Source: an uncultured Rikenella sp.
GTDB lineage: Bacteria > Bacteroidota > Bacteroidia > Bacteroidales > Rikenellaceae
Direction of reading: 5' to 3'
NCBI RefSeq assembly: GCF_910577125.1
Contig: NZ_CAJTMN010000106.1
Span: 1-6,174 of the forward strand
DNA: 6,174 nucleotides
The position numbers were made by a program, and so were the translations under genes. Positions 5,676-6,174 of this stretch are shown here, piece after piece (the stretch's first letter is position 1; the number at the start of each line of letters is the position of its first letter). The notes beneath the pieces were generated by a model. That model saw only the letters and a list, made by a program, of their open reading frames with translations. It was not told where the DNA came from and searched no databases.

Positions 5676-5752
5676 TCTCTTCATGCAGATACGGCCATTT
5701 GCCCACCGCGGGCACGCGGGGCCTGCCCGGCCCGAGCGCAGTCGATGCTCGA

Positions 5753-5825
5753 CCGCGCGCCACGCCTTAACAGGAAAATCATTCAAAAGCAACCCACGCT
5801 TTTGAATATGATTTCCCAAGCGCGC
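5753..5825 (+). repeat. Large nested stem in D tail (GGAAATC type)
   Basis: After CCGCGCGCC (5753-5761), arms GGAAAATC (5773-5780) and GATTTCC (5810-5816) enclose a perfect 10-bp stem ATTCAAAAGC/GCTTTTGAAT (5781-5790, 5798-5807). The closing outer arm is reduced to GCGCG. Confidence 0.7.
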
Positions 5826-5840
5826 GTAGGGTAGACACAG

Positions 5841-5859
5841 CCAATAAAACACCCTGTGG
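5841..5859 (-). terminator. Inverted terminator-like element before cassette E
   Basis: On the minus strand this reads CCACAGGGTGTTTTATTGG, nearly the element that follows cassette B. It points away from E, so here it may be a leftover repeat boundary rather than a terminator. Confidence 0.25.
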
Positions 5860-5863
5860 ATGC

Positions 5864-6046
5864 GCCCCGGGCTACCGCAGTTCGGGCTCGGGCGCACTGA
5901 ACCGCGTCGGCAACAACGGCTACAGTTGGTCTTCGACGGTCAGCGGCACCAATGGCATGAGCTTGAGTTTCAACGTGATTTGGCTCTATCCCAGCGATGC
6001 GGTCAGCCGCACCTACGGTTTTCAGTTGCGTTGCCTCTCGGAATAA
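5864..6046 (+). pseudogene. Cassette E: orphan FISUMP/DGR-type variable domain end (60 codons plus stop)
   Basis: Reads APGYRSSGSGALNRVGNNGYSW, then SSTVSGTNGMSLSFNVIWLYPS, and ends YGFQLRCLSE-stop. Among the stop-containing copies it looks closest to D and C in the first half. No nearby in-frame start was found in the preceding repeat DNA. It follows the tail of D in the same direction, so D-tail-E-tail forms a tandem array. Just upstream (5841-5859) lies an inverted copy of the terminator-like element found in the tails of B and D. Confidence 0.6.
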
Positions 6047-6174
6047 ACAGTGCCGACGGGCACTCCGAAATGGCCGGGCCTACCCCAACAAAGCAGCCTT
6101 TACCCTACCTTACGGCTCGAAAAGCCGCGCGGGCCGAAAAATCCATTGCAGTTCGGCGCCAGCGAAGGGCGCAA
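6047..6174 (+). repeat. Start of the structured 3' tail of cassette E (cut by window end)
   Basis: Non-coding. It begins with a small hairpin (AGTGCC/GGCACT near 6049-6064). Toward the end it repeats the segment seen at 3001-3044 in the B tail, from GGGCCGAAAA to GTTCGGCGCCAGCG, with few changes. The rest lies outside the window. Confidence 0.6.

Larger units (their letters stand above)
5286..5863 (+). repeat. Structured 3' tail of cassette D
   Basis: About 580 non-coding bases linking D to E. Contents in order: GCAA-loop hairpin (5305-5324), terminator-like hairpin (5339-5357), short hairpin followed by AGT (5388-5401), large nested stem (5425-5503), a CCGACA-AG-TGTCGG palindrome shared with the A tail (5519-5532), the two-hairpin module (5585-5675), a seven-base-loop hairpin (5724-5740), a second large stem (5753 to about 5825), and an inverted terminator-like element (5841-5859). 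Confidence 0.65.

Overview
The window most resembles a chromosomal accessory stretch of a GC-rich Bacteroidota, probably Bacteroidales and possibly an Alistipes-like member. Reasons: a DUF4924-family protein, a C11 (clostripain) lipoprotein, an A-rich leader in place of a Shine-Dalgarno site, and C-terminal protein fragments of the FISUMP / diversity-generating-retroelement (DGR) variable-domain type. The genus is inferred, not shown.

Only two full genes are convincing: a C11-family cysteine peptidase lipoprotein (603-2327, +) and a DUF4924 protein (4430-5053, -). Most of the rest is repetitive. Five isolated cassettes of the same length (183 nt: 60 codons plus stop, or the equivalent span) encode the end of a C-type-lectin-like variable domain: A (359-541, -), B (2355-2537, +), C (3947-4129, -), D (5103-5285, +), E (5864-6046, +). 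The framework is conserved (GNNGYSW, SG, QLRCLS) and variation is concentrated at positions that are Asn codons in copy C. The other four copies end CLSE-stop. None has a recognisable N-terminal domain, and there is no reverse transcriptase in the window.

Each cassette is followed on its own strand by a long non-coding tail built of recurring hairpin modules (1-358 for A, 2538 to about 3390 for B, about 3391-3946 for C, 5286-5863 for D, 6047 to the end for E). The hairpins keep their pairing while their stem sequence changes, and several have GNRA loops on the cassette-sense strand. This suggests a structured RNA, or at least DNA hairpins kept by selection.

Geometry: each gene sits between two cassettes that point away from it (A < peptidase > B; C < DUF4924 > D, then E). 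Cassette starts lie 61 bp and 49 bp from the two start codons, and B begins 27 bp after the peptidase stop. A-plus-tail and B-plus-tail form a long inverted repeat around the peptidase gene. The working hypothesis is a dispersed family of variable-domain cassettes with structured 3' tails, acting either as a silent store for recombination into an expressed surface gene elsewhere or as a self-spreading element derived from DGR target sequence. The sequence alone cannot decide between these.
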